Shown here: positions 17,290-25,796 of the stretch, piece by piece
Numbering within the stretch: position 1 is the stretch's first letter
How the letters are laid out: every line of letters begins with the position of its first letter
Assembly (NCBI RefSeq): GCF_001832885.1
Contig: NZ_MKIQ01000028.1
Location: 294,581 to 358,580 of the forward strand
Origin: Floricoccus penangensis
GTDB taxonomy: Bacteria; Bacillota; Bacilli; Lactobacillales; Streptococcaceae
DNA length: 64,000 nucleotides
Reading direction: 5' to 3'
Made by a program: the position numbers and the translations under genes
Notes under the pieces: model-generated
What the model saw: the letters and a program-made list of their open reading frames with translations, nothing else
Databases searched by the model: none
Told to the model about the DNA's origin: nothing

Positions 17290-17910
17290 TTAAACAAATT
17301 TTGTGATATCTTCAGCAGGAATACGATAAGTTGTCTTACCTTCTTCATCCGCAATACCCACACTAATAACAATAGCAGGATTCAAATTATCAGCAGGTGC
17401 AAAAGCATCCTTAACTTGATCTCTCACGAACCCTCCAATGACATTAGTATCATAACCAAAATGCCTTGCAGCATTTAAAAAGTTTGCAGTTAGCAGGCCA
17501 GTATCAAAAGTCGCAATATGTGCCTTAGAATCATCATCCATAGAAGCATAACTCTTCTTCATGTATGCCACATATTCATCCTTATTTTCGGCAGGAAAAT
17601 TACCGCTAACTACTTCACCTTCAGCTACCACTTCAATATTATCCTCAAGAATTTGACGTGAGAAAATAATCAAAGCAAAACTTGAAGTTTTAATTTGTTG
17701 AACATTCGAGTAAACCATTTGTGACAAATTATCTTTTGCTTCATCGCTCTCAACAACAACAAATTCCCAAGGTTGCATATTTCTACTACTTGGTGACTTA
17801 ACAGCCAAATTTAAAATATCTAAAATTTCTTGTTTATCTATCTTATTATCTTTATATCTACGAATTGAACGGCGATTAACAACTACGTCCAAAAAATCAT
17901 TATTACTCAT
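17290..17910 (-). CDS. Nitroreductase family protein
   Basis: A 206-residue FMN-dependent oxidoreductase. The N-terminal VVNRRSIRRYKD is the flavin phosphate-binding motif and SPSSRNMQPWEFVVV (residues 37-51) the second FMN contact; AARHFGYDTNVIGGF lies in the C-terminal half. The family uses NAD(P)H to reduce nitro compounds or quinones; the physiological substrate is unknown. GGAGG precedes the ATG. Monocistronic. Confidence 0.9.
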   Translation of the reverse strand: MSNNDFLDVVVNRRSIRRYKDNKIDKQEILDILNLAVKSPSSRNMQPWEFVVVESDEAKDNLSQMVYSNVQQIKTSSFALIIFSRQILEDNIEVVAEGEVVSGNFPAENKDEYVAYMKKSYASMDDDSKAHIATFDTGLLTANFLNAARHFGYDTNVIGGFVRDQVKDAFAPADNLNPAIVISVGIADEEGKTTYRIPAEDITKFV

Positions 17911-18089
17911 ACTTTATAATCCTCCAATATCTTATGAATTATATTATACCTCAAAAATTTTTAATTTTAAAAGTTCAGAACTGGAAAATACGTTCATAAT
18001 TCACTTACTAATTAAAATATAAATTTCTTAATTACTTCAAAGCTTTCAAGATAAACTACTGGGCTACTTGTTAATACTAACCGTAATAT

Positions 18090-18110
18090 AAAAACCAGCC
18101 ATGGCTGGTC
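18090..18110 (-). terminator. Terminator of the PspC-domain gene
   Basis: ACCAGC/GCTGGT with CATG loop followed on the minus strand by TTTTTAT. Confidence 0.75.
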
Positions 18111-18124
18111 GTTAAATCTATCTA

Positions 18125-18466
18125 TTAGAAGTCTGCCCAATCGTCCTCATCTTCATGATAAATCGGTTCAGCATCTTTTCTTTTACGTTCAGAATTATTA
18201 TATCTATCTCTTTGGTTTCGATCATAGTAATTTCCACTGAAACTATCGAAGTTTCTATGGTTTGTAGTTTGGTTTTGTGATTTAGGGATTATTATTGAGA
18301 GTAGTATATAAAGGGTAATACCTGGGAAGCCAGAAGAACAAACTGACAGAACCACATAGGCAATTCTCACCCAAGTTGAATCCAGACCGAAATATTCTGA
18401 AATCCCTCCTAGAACCCCTGACCAAACCTTATCTGTAGATGACTTTGTCAGTTTTTTCTTTGGCAT
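18125..18466 (-). CDS. PspC domain-containing protein
   Basis: A 113-residue envelope-stress protein. The PspC motif KVWSGVLGGISEYFGLDSTW (residues 13-32) leads into one membrane segment (about 33-61, interrupted by FPG), followed by a hydrophilic, arginine-rich and then acidic tail ending DEDDWADF. In streptococci and lactococci PspC-domain genes belong to the LiaR/CesR cell-envelope regulon. It follows the LiaX-like gene but has its own promoter (TTGAAA/TATTAT), and a long inverted repeat separates them. Confidence 0.9.
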   Translation of the reverse strand: MPKKKLTKSSTDKVWSGVLGGISEYFGLDSTWVRIAYVVLSVCSSGFPGITLYILLSIIIPKSQNQTTNHRNFDSFSGNYYDRNQRDRYNNSERKRKDAEPIYHEDEDDWADF

Positions 18467-18500
18467 GATTTTCCTCTTTCTTGTTATTTTGTCTCTATCT

Positions 18501-18530
18501 ATAATATCTTATTTTTCTTGTTTATTTCAA
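18501..18530 (-). promoter_or_regulatory. Promoter of the PspC-domain gene
   Basis: On the minus strand -35 TTGAAA (18525-18530) and -10 TATTAT (18501-18506) with 18-nt spacing. Confidence 0.6.
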
Positions 18531-18550
18531 GTGTTATTTAGTTATTTATT

Positions 18551-18594
18551 GAAGCAAGCTATCTCATGTTTTCAAACAATTGATAGCTTGCTTC
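18551..18594. repeat. 13-bp inverted repeat between liaX-like and pspC genes
   Basis: Perfect arms at 18551-18563 and 18582-18594 with an inner TGTTT/AAACA pair. No T run follows on either strand, so this is an RNA hairpin or weak terminator rather than a standard one. Confidence 0.6.
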
Positions 18595-18619
18595 ACATTA
18601 TTTGCATTCTTTATCTTAT

Positions 18620-19774
18620 CTATTCAGCATCTTTAAGCCAAATGCTACCCATTTTTGATTCAATATCAAATGTGATTACATCATCACCTTTACGTACAAG
18701 GGCGACACCACTCTTACCAATATCTACTGGGTTATCTAATTCAAGACGAGTCTTGTAATTACCAAATGAAGTTTTAGCAAGTCCTGTAATTCCTGCCTTA
18801 GATGGAACGGACATTTTAATATCGCCATTAACATTCTTAGCAGTAACTTTTTTAGCCTTTAGTGTCGGCGTCATACGGATGGCTCCATTGACTGAAGAAA
18901 TATCACTTGTTTCAAAATCAGCATTCACACGAATATCACCATTGATTGTACTTGCCTTAAGATCAGTGAAGTTACCATCCGTAACTTTCAAATCACCATT
19001 CTTAGTAGTTAATTCAGCAATAGAAGAAGATAGATCATCAGTATCTAAATCTCCGTTGATTGTTGAAACTCTTACATAATCAATAATTGAAGATGAAATT
19101 GAAACTTCTCCATTGATTGTATTAATAGTAAGTGAATCATAACGTTTTGCTGGTAAGCTAATCACCATATCAGCTGAGATGCGTTTGCTTGGAATATTAA
19201 TATCAAGAATTCCTGCATCATCTGTAACTGTTACATTTTCTTCAATGAATTTTTCTGGATCATCTACACCGAATACTTCAAAATCAAAGTCGATTTTAAC
19301 CTTATCATCAGAACTTTTAACAATTTCTACATCTCCTGTTTGTGATGCTATATTAATTGCACGGATGTCCTTATCAATTGTTCTACTTTCAGATTTTTTA
19401 GTAGTTTTTACTTTGAAAGTTCCACCCTTCCATTCAAAGTTATCATCAACTTTACTCTTAACATTGTCAAATAGTTCATTTCCCCATCCAACAAATCCTT
19501 TAAAGGCTTCTCCTAAAGTATCAGCGAAATCTGCTGCTTCTTTTTCGATTTTCTTTTTATCTTCCTCACTTTTAGAAGAATATTCATCATTTATTTTATC
19601 AAAATCTGCTCCATCAAAGAATGTTGAAGGATCGAATCCAGAAAAGATGTCTTCTGTTCCTGCAGTATTTACTTCTTTATTTTTATTTTCTAAGTTTTCA
19701 AGTAATTCGATTGCTTCTTCGTTTGAGATAACTCCACGACGCATCAAATCTAAAATTCTTTCTTTTTTGTTCAT
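18620..19774 (-). CDS. LiaX-like DUF4097 protein
   Basis: A 384-residue protein starting MNKKERILDLMRRGVIS, with AGGAGG upstream. Residues 1-40 are a short helical SHOCT-like module (ISNEEAIELLENLE); an acidic helical linker follows; residues from about 125 to the end are repetitive beta-strand units (STINGD, SVNGA, NVNGD), the DUF4097 beta-helix. This is the architecture of LiaX, which in enterococci senses daptomycin and controls the LiaFSR response. No signal peptide is seen. A LiaR-box-like palindrome sits upstream and a PspC gene follows. Confidence 0.82.
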   Translation of the reverse strand: MNKKERILDLMRRGVISNEEAIELLENLENKNKEVNTAGTEDIFSGFDPSTFFDGADFDKINDEYSSKSEEDKKKIEKEAADFADTLGEAFKGFVGWGNELFDNVKSKVDDNFEWKGGTFKVKTTKKSESRTIDKDIRAINIASQTGDVEIVKSSDDKVKIDFDFEVFGVDDPEKFIEENVTVTDDAGILDINIPSKRISADMVISLPAKRYDSLTINTINGEVSISSSIIDYVRVSTINGDLDTDDLSSSIAELTTKNGDLKVTDGNFTDLKASTINGDIRVNADFETSDISSVNGAIRMTPTLKAKKVTAKNVNGDIKMSVPSKAGITGLAKTSFGNYKTRLELDNPVDIGKSGVALVRKGDDVITFDIESKMGSIWLKDAE

Positions 19775-19832
19775 TTGTTTTTCCCTCCTGTTAGGTATGT
19801 ATACATTATGCCAAATTAAAAGCATAAAAAAA

Positions 19833-19848
19833 TCAGTCCATGGACTGA
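19833..19848. promoter_or_regulatory. LiaR-box-like palindrome, or terminator of the nuclease gene
   Basis: TCAGTCCATGGACTGA is a perfect 16-bp palindrome matching the TNAGTC-N4-GACTNA form reported for LiaR/CesR-type operators. It lies just upstream of the position expected for the -35 of the LiaX-like gene (candidate -10 CATAAT). Because seven T follow on the minus strand it could equally terminate the endA-like gene; both may hold. Confidence 0.55.
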
Positions 19849-19906
19849 AATTAAAAAAGGTGCTGAATCGACTGCTAAAAGTTTAAACAGGATTAAACTT
19901 CAATAT

Positions 19907-20791
19907 TTAGTTTTGTTTTTCCTGCACACTATTTTGTCCGGTTAAGTAATCAATCTCAACACCTGGTTGTACATTGAAAACATAAACATTTAAATCATAA
20001 GTCTTTCCATCATCTTCAATGCTTTTAGCCATCATTTGTACTCCACGAGGTAGAAGTTCATTACCTGAATATATTGGTGTAACACGATAGCGAATGTGAG
20101 TCTTACCATAATACAAGGCATTAGAAATCTTACCTTCATAATAGTTCATACCTGGATTATTAAAAGCACGAGTACCTGTTACTAAATTCTCCATACTACC
20201 AGCGTCAGCTATAAACATCCAAGCGATCAGATGACTCCTATTATAGAGAGCTTGATTTTCGCCATCAAAATATATCTGTCCATTGTTAGATCTTCCTTTA
20301 TAGCGCCAACCCACAGGATCGTTACCTTGCGGAATTCTCGGACGCTGAATAGATTTAACCTTCATATAAGTATCCCGATTAAGTCTAGCATTGGCTTCTT
20401 GCGCCCTACCTAACTTATCACGCTTGGAAAACTTAACCCAAAAATCTTCACTTCCATCCTCTTTAAGATCGGAATCAGTAAAAGTTGATTTATTATTGTT
20501 GACTGGTACTGCAATATTCTGCATTGTACCATCCCATTTTAGGTTTAAAAGTGATTCATCATCAGCTGATTGAACAACCTCTTTTTCCTTCTTAGGTTTC
20601 TCAACCTCCTCGTACCGCGGACTATCTTTTCCGACCGGAGGTTGTTTACTTTCATATTCATTTAAAAAATAAAAAGCTAGTGCAAAGGCAAGAACGACCA
20701 ATATCGCTAAAAAAGGAGATTTCTTTTTCGCCTTACCAAACAAAAAGTTCTGTAATTGTCTTAAAAGCGATCTATTATATTTGTTATTCAT
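19907..20791 (-). CDS. Membrane-anchored DNA/RNA non-specific endonuclease, EndA-like
   Basis: A 294-residue nuclease with a basic N-terminus, one uncleaved membrane segment (about residues 25-43), a charged linker, and a C-terminal beta-beta-alpha metal nuclease domain. The catalytic histidine lies in YNRSHLIAW, where pneumococcal EndA has DRGH; NNPGMNYYE carries the metal-binding asparagine region. EndA degrades one DNA strand during competence uptake; related secreted streptococcal DNases destroy neutrophil traps. The retained anchor favours an EndA-like role. Competence genes are not visible in this window. Confidence 0.88.
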   Translation of the reverse strand: MNNKYNRSLLRQLQNFLFGKAKKKSPFLAILVVLAFALAFYFLNEYESKQPPVGKDSPRYEEVEKPKKEKEVVQSADDESLLNLKWDGTMQNIAVPVNNNKSTFTDSDLKEDGSEDFWVKFSKRDKLGRAQEANARLNRDTYMKVKSIQRPRIPQGNDPVGWRYKGRSNNGQIYFDGENQALYNRSHLIAWMFIADAGSMENLVTGTRAFNNPGMNYYEGKISNALYYGKTHIRYRVTPIYSGNELLPRGVQMMAKSIEDDGKTYDLNVYVFNVQPGVEIDYLTGQNSVQEKQN

Positions 20792-20901
20792 ATTTTTCTT
20801 CCATAATAAAATATTTTTCTATATCTTCTTACCTATGAATAATGACTTAGATAAGCATAATATCTAATTTTAGCACATAAAATTATAAACTAAAAGACAA
20901 T

Positions 20902-20942
20902 AAAAAAGATACCAAGCTATGTTGAACATGTTGCTTGATATC
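20902..20942 (-). terminator. Terminator of the thioredoxin-fold gene
   Basis: GATATCAAGC pairs with GCTTGGTATC (one G-T) around a 15-nt loop and is followed on the minus strand by a T run. Confidence 0.75.
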
Positions 20943-20971
20943 ATTCAGATAATATATATTTTTCCTAAAAA

Positions 20972-21646
20972 CTAATTTTTAGCGTTCTTAGTAGCTTCTT
21001 TCCACTTTTTAATAGCAGCTACATCCATATCTGACCAAAAGTCAATTGTGTGTCCATCATTATCAACAATTTTCACAAGTGGCATTGATTTCACACCATA
21101 TTTTTCTTTAATCTTTTCTACTTTTGAAAGTGACCAGTTTTTCTTATTTTCATCTTCACTTAAAATATCAATAACATTTGTTTCGTCAATATTATCTTTA
21201 TAGTAATCTTGAACAGTCAAACTTACATCAATACCTTCATCATTTTTAATTGATTTAGCGAAATTTTGTTTAGTAATTCTACACTTCATACAGTTTGGAG
21301 TTGAATACATAACAACATGTAAACCAGAATTAAGAGGAGTTATAATTACGTTAAGGTTTGCCATAAGTACATTGCTATCAGAAAATCCATGTTTAGCCAT
21401 TACTTCTTCTTGTTCAGAAGTCAATCCTTCAAATTGATAGCCAATTTTTGAAATTTTATCATATTGATGATTATCGTCGCCTGTAACCTCAAGAGTCTCA
21501 AAATCCGAAACTACAACATCAAAATTATCAGCATTATCTAAATATTTACTAGATAGATTGCTCTTGATAGCCTCTGAAAGTTCTTCTTTAACATTATCTT
21601 GATTAACAAGTTTTAAGTTCTTACCCTTTTTTAAAATAAATTGCAT
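20972..21646 (-). CDS. Thioredoxin-fold protein with CxxC motif
   Basis: A 224-residue cytosolic protein. The N-terminal ~105 residues are of unknown fold. Residues 108-220 look like a thioredoxin/glutaredoxin domain: the strand HVVMYSTPNCMKCRITKQNF carries the redox-active CMKC pair, and KSMPLVKIVD near 190 provides the cis-proline loop. No signal peptide. This is larger than NrdH or glutaredoxins and I recognise no named family. TCTTCTCC (plus) gives a GGAG site before the ATG. Monocistronic with its own terminator. Confidence 0.65.
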   Translation of the reverse strand: MQFILKKGKNLKLVNQDNVKEELSEAIKSNLSSKYLDNADNFDVVVSDFETLEVTGDDNHQYDKISKIGYQFEGLTSEQEEVMAKHGFSDSNVLMANLNVIITPLNSGLHVVMYSTPNCMKCRITKQNFAKSIKNDEGIDVSLTVQDYYKDNIDETNVIDILSEDENKKNWSLSKVEKIKEKYGVKSMPLVKIVDNDGHTIDFWSDMDVAAIKKWKEATKNAKN

Positions 21647-21689
21647 TTCTTCTCCTTAAACATTATTAACTTTTTATAAAATACCTAAT

Positions 21690-22154
21690 TTATATTTCCT
21701 TCAATCTGCCCCGGCATTTACCACATACATATTTTATGGTATTTATTCTTCTTTTTCTAACATATCTTTGTCCGCACTTTGTACATATGTACTTATGTTG
21801 ACTGGAAATTGGGGTTTGCGGTCTGTCGTAAGTCGGTGTATATCTTAAGCCATCAACTGCCTTAAGAAGATTTTTGAAATCTCTGTCAACATGCTGGTAA
21901 CCTTTACCTGCCTTGTATAAATGGTAATGACAGAGTTCATGCCTTACAATTCCCCTAAAGACATTTAAGTCGAATTTTTCATAGATTTTTGGATTAAAAT
22001 CTAGATGGAAATCTTTTGGGAAAAAGCGACCACCTGTTGTCCTCAAGCGATTGTTCCAGAATGCCTGATTTATAAAAGCAATACCAAAATCTTCAAGCGA
22101 CACTTTTTCAACATATTCTTGAAGATTAAAGTCCTGCCAACTTACAGTATTCAT
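21690..22154 (-). CDS. SprT-like zinc metalloprotease family protein
   Basis: A 154-residue protein with the zincin motif HELCHYHLY near residue 72 and a C-terminal zinc ribbon, CTKCGQRY...CGKCRG. The layout equals the SprT-like (YdcK/SprL) family, which in streptococci is encoded right after tex. The role is unproven; eukaryotic relatives such as Spartan act on DNA-protein crosslinks. The stop of tex is 3 nt upstream and GAGG precedes the ATG. Confidence 0.92.
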   Translation of the reverse strand: MNTVSWQDFNLQEYVEKVSLEDFGIAFINQAFWNNRLRTTGGRFFPKDFHLDFNPKIYEKFDLNVFRGIVRHELCHYHLYKAGKGYQHVDRDFKNLLKAVDGLRYTPTYDRPQTPISSQHKYICTKCGQRYVRKRRINTIKYVCGKCRGRLKEI

Positions 22155-22156
22155 TA

Positions 22157-24286
22157 TTAACCTCGTGGGTCCAACAGACTTAGGTTGACCTTACCACGTT
22201 CATTATCAATTTTATCAACCCAGACAGTTACGATTTCACCAACAGCCACCACTTCCGATGGGTGTTTAATGAAATTTTTACTGATTTTAGAGATATGAAT
22301 TAGACCATCTTCCTTGATACCAATATCAACAAAAGCTCCAAAATCAACTACATTACGTACAACACCTTCTAATTTTTGACCTATAGAAAGATCCTTGATA
22401 GATAGAACATCCTGTCTTAAAACTGGTGCATCAAAGCTATCACGCATATCACGACCAGGTTTCATCAAATCAGCCACAATATCACGAAGAGTCTCTTGAC
22501 CGACCTCAAGTTTTTCAGCCATTTGAGGATAATTAATATTCTCTAATTTTTTACGTGCATCATCGTCTAAGTCATTTATCTTCAAATCATTTAAAAGATT
22601 CTTAACAACATTATAAGACTCTGGGTGAACACCCGTATTATCCAAAACATTTTTCCCGTTAGGAATACGCAAGAAACCAGCTGCCTGCTCAAATGCCTTA
22701 GCACCTAAGCGCGGTACTTTCTTAATTTCACTACGACTTGCAAGAGCGCCATTTTCCTCGCGGTACTTAACAATGTTTTCAGCAATCGTTTTATTAAGAC
22801 CAGATACATGGCTTAAAAGTGCCGGACTAGCGGTATTTACGTTGACACCAACCTGGTTAACTACTGTTTCAACGACGAAGTCTAGATTTTCAGCAAGCTT
22901 CTTATCACTAACATCATGTTGATATTGTCCTACCCCGATTGATTGTGGGTCGATTTTAACTAGCTCTGCCAGTGGATCTTGTAATCTGCGTGCTATAGAA
23001 ATTGCGCTACGTTTTTCAACAGTAAGCTCAGGAAACTCTTTACGTGCAAGTTCACTAGCTGAGTAAATTGATGCTCCTGATTCATTAACAATTACATAGT
23101 AAGCATCAAGATTTTCATTCTTAATAACTTCAGAAACAAAAGATTCACTTTCACGTGATGCAGTACCATTACCAATGGCAATCATTTCAACACCATATTT
23201 TTTGATAATAGCTGCTAAATCTTTTTTAGCCTGTTCAATTTCACTAGCCTTAGCAGGTTTAACTGGATAGATAACTTTTGTTTCCAAAAGCTTCCCAGTC
23301 TCATCCACAACAGCAAGTTTTGCTCCTGTACGGAAGGCAGGGTCAAAACCTAAGATAACCTTACCTTTTAAAGGCGCTACTAAAAGAAGATTACGTAAAT
23401 TTTCAGAGAAGACCTTGATAGCAGAATCTTCAGCTGCCTCAGTGATTTCACTTCTAATCTGTCTCTCCATAGCAGGAATGATTTTCTTTTTGGTACTATC
23501 TTTAATTGCTAAAGACAGATATTTATTATTTCGAGCATTGAAGCGAGTTTCAAAGAAACGCTCAATCTTCTCATCATTATTTTCAAATTTAACTGATAAA
23601 ATCCCTAATTTTTCACCACGATTAAGGGCTAGAACACGGTAATTTGGAAGTTTTGAAAGGTCATTATCAAAGTCATAATACATTTGAAAGACCTTCTTCT
23701 CATCAAGGCTTTCATCCTTAACTTTTGAAGCAATACGACTATTATTTTTAATTTCAGACAAAGTCCAATTTCTTAATTTTACATCTTCGCTGATAGCTTC
23801 GCTTAAAATAGCCAGTGCTCCATCTAATGCAGCCTTGCCATCTTTTACATTTTCATTTACGAATTTTTCAGCCTCATCCTCAATATTAGGAACGTTTTGC
23901 ATGATTAGCTTAGCTAGTGGGAATAGTCCATTCTCACGCGCAATAGTAGCCTTAGTACGACGTTTTTCCTTATAAGGAAGATACAAGTCTTCAACCTCTT
24001 GAAGTTTCTCAGATGCCTCAATTTGAGCGCGTAGCTCATCCGTAAGTTTCCCTTGCTCCTCGATTTTTGCAAGAACTGTCGCCTTACGGTCATCTAATTT
24101 TTCAAGCTGATTATGGCTATCAATGATTTCTTTAATTTGTACCTCATCAAGACTACCTGTCATTTCCTTACGGTAGCGGGCGATAAAAGGAATTGTATTT
24201 CCCTCTTGAGTAAGTTGCAACACAGTCTCGACTTGACTTGTTTTTAAAGATAAATTTTGTGCGATTTTTTCAATATTTTTTTCCAT
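22157..24286 (-). CDS. tex: Tex-family RNA-binding transcription accessory protein
   Basis: A 709-residue Tex homologue. It has an N-terminal helical Tex domain ([17 protein letters not shown] near residue 35), a YqgF-like RNase H fold ([17 protein letters not shown] near 320), helix-hairpin-helix segments ([17 protein letters not shown] near 485), and a C-terminal S1 RNA-binding domain ([22 protein letters not shown]). Tex binds nucleic acid and affects transcription and, in pneumococcus, expression of toxin genes. No clear Shine-Dalgarno precedes the ATG; a TAGAAT box 8 nt upstream is possible. It is cotranscribed with the SprT-like gene. Confidence 0.95.
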   Translation of the reverse strand: MEKNIEKIAQNLSLKTSQVETVLQLTQEGNTIPFIARYRKEMTGSLDEVQIKEIIDSHNQLEKLDDRKATVLAKIEEQGKLTDELRAQIEASEKLQEVEDLYLPYKEKRRTKATIARENGLFPLAKLIMQNVPNIEDEAEKFVNENVKDGKAALDGALAILSEAISEDVKLRNWTLSEIKNNSRIASKVKDESLDEKKVFQMYYDFDNDLSKLPNYRVLALNRGEKLGILSVKFENNDEKIERFFETRFNARNNKYLSLAIKDSTKKKIIPAMERQIRSEITEAAEDSAIKVFSENLRNLLLVAPLKGKVILGFDPAFRTGAKLAVVDETGKLLETKVIYPVKPAKASEIEQAKKDLAAIIKKYGVEMIAIGNGTASRESESFVSEVIKNENLDAYYVIVNESGASIYSASELARKEFPELTVEKRSAISIARRLQDPLAELVKIDPQSIGVGQYQHDVSDKKLAENLDFVVETVVNQVGVNVNTASPALLSHVSGLNKTIAENIVKYREENGALASRSEIKKVPRLGAKAFEQAAGFLRIPNGKNVLDNTGVHPESYNVVKNLLNDLKINDLDDDARKKLENINYPQMAEKLEVGQETLRDIVADLMKPGRDMRDSFDAPVLRQDVLSIKDLSIGQKLEGVVRNVVDFGAFVDIGIKEDGLIHISKISKNFIKHPSEVVAVGEIVTVWVDKIDNERGKVNLSLLDPRG

Positions 24287-24433
24287 AGCAATTTATTCTA
24301 TCATACCATTTAACATATTGCACCCTATATCTATATACCCTTATAATATAAGCAATCATACTTATATCAACTCCCTTACATACCCCTATATTTCTAAAAA
24401 AGACAAACAAAATAAAGCGGACAAGCTGGATAG

Positions 24434-24461
24434 AAAAAATCACGTTGCGAGCGTGATTTTT
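24434..24461 (-). terminator. Terminator of the AbiC-like gene
   Basis: AAAATCACG/CGTGATTTT 9-bp stem ending at the stop codon at 24460, with T runs on both strands. Confidence 0.85.
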
Positions 24462-25605
24462 ATTTGTTGTAGAAATTCATGTCATCAATTTTTATGCCAT
24501 CAATTACTGAATACAATGAACTATGGGGTTTCACATCTTCAATTTTTTTATCAATTTTGTCTTCTAAAGAGAACCCTTTTAGAAATTTTTCAATCATTAA
24601 TATATTGTTAAAAACTTTAGATTCATCTAGTATTATTTCTCCAGACATATCTTCAACACCATCTATAAAAAATTCGTAGTATTCTTGATATTTAACAAAT
24701 CGTAATTCTTTAAGCGCACTTTCGGACTTGACATTTCGTTCCGTACAAAGTTCTTCTGACAAAGAACCAAATAGATTTACAGTAAAAGCACCTCGTTTTT
24801 CGATATTAGAAAAGATATAACTTTTTCTAATTTCTAGAGCTAAGTCAAAAGAGCTATCATCCAATATACACGAATATGCAATAAGACACAATTCATCAGA
24901 GTTTATGTTTGATACCAATAGATTAAGAAAAAAATCTTTTTGCTTATTTGAAACAAATCCATTTGATATAGAATCATTTAATAAAAATAATATTTGTTGT
25001 ATGCTCATAATAAAATTTTTATATTTAATATGCACTTGTTGATCGTCATCATCATTAAATATTGAATAAAAATTATCCCGTATATAATTCAAGTTATTTT
25101 CAAACATTAAATTTAAAATTTCGTTATTAAGCCATAACTCCCTAATTTCTTTAGATCTTGTATTATTATTAATTAATTCTCTTTTTGCTCTAAAAACATT
25201 ATCAAGTAACATAAAAAAATCATCATGAACCATTTTATAATTTTTTTCTCTATCAGATTTTATTTTATCACTATCTCTTTCGGCTTTGTTTACTTTCTGT
25301 ATTGATAACGTGTTCTGGAAGACTATGAAAGTCAATATGATGCCTAATAATTGAAGTGAAATTTTTACAAATTCTAATCGCGAAAATGTCGTTCTATCTG
25401 TAACTGTGTAAAATCGAATTTTTGTATATAGCCACATTACCGAGGGTAATAAGATTATACCTACAATTAAAAAAATAAAAAAATAGACTAAGTATTTAAC
25501 TAATTTTCTATTATCTACATTTTCAAGTTTTTCGCTTATCCAGTTACTAAATTTAGTAAAAGGCTCCCAACAAGGTTTCTTGTTCTCTTTATCTTTATTT
25601 TCCAT
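24460..25605 (-). CDS. Putative phage abortive infection protein, AbiC-like
   Basis: A 381-residue protein with two N-terminal membrane segments (about residues 36-60 and 82-102 from the ATG), a charged coil (KVNKAERDSDKIKSDREK), and a long helical cytosolic domain. The layout and the stretch INSDELCLIAYSCILDDS...FSNI resemble the putAbiC family, where a tyrosine/leucine-rich segment follows paired membrane helices; the resemblance is moderate. AGGAG lies 7 nt before the ATG at 25605, so the outer GTG is rejected. Low GC compared with neighbours, flanked by unrelated housekeeping genes, suggesting acquisition. Role in phage defence is inferred. Confidence 0.6.
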   Translation of the reverse strand: MENKDKENKKPCWEPFTKFSNWISEKLENVDNRKLVKYLVYFFIFLIVGIILLPSVMWLYTKIRFYTVTDRTTFSRLEFVKISLQLLGIILTFIVFQNTLSIQKVNKAERDSDKIKSDREKNYKMVHDDFFMLLDNVFRAKRELINNNTRSKEIRELWLNNEILNLMFENNLNYIRDNFYSIFNDDDDQQVHIKYKNFIMSIQQILFLLNDSISNGFVSNKQKDFFLNLLVSNINSDELCLIAYSCILDDSSFDLALEIRKSYIFSNIEKRGAFTVNLFGSLSEELCTERNVKSESALKELRFVKYQEYYEFFIDGVEDMSGEIILDESKVFNNILMIEKFLKGFSLEDKIDKKIEDVKPHSSLYSVIDGIKIDDMNFYNK

Positions 25606-25796
25606 AGACTGGCTCCTCACATTTATAACATAATTATATCAAATAGCATAACAGAATAAAATTGTTCTTTCGGATTATGCAAACTAGTGATAAAATTGCA
25701 ATGATAAATATTAAAGTTTATTATAGCTATAATTTCTATCAAGTTATTAAATAACAAAACATAATATATAGAATAAGAAACGCGAGGATGGCTACT

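Noticed and set aside
19179..19886. Open frame of 235 codons opposite the LiaX-like gene
   Set aside because: Long only because the AT-poor Ser/Leu shadow of a repetitive beta-strand gene lacks stops; no start signals and no family resemblance.
24318..24611. 97-codon plus-strand frame between tex and the AbiC-like gene
   Set aside because: It spans the terminator hairpin and runs antisense into the AbiC-like gene, with no ribosome binding site.
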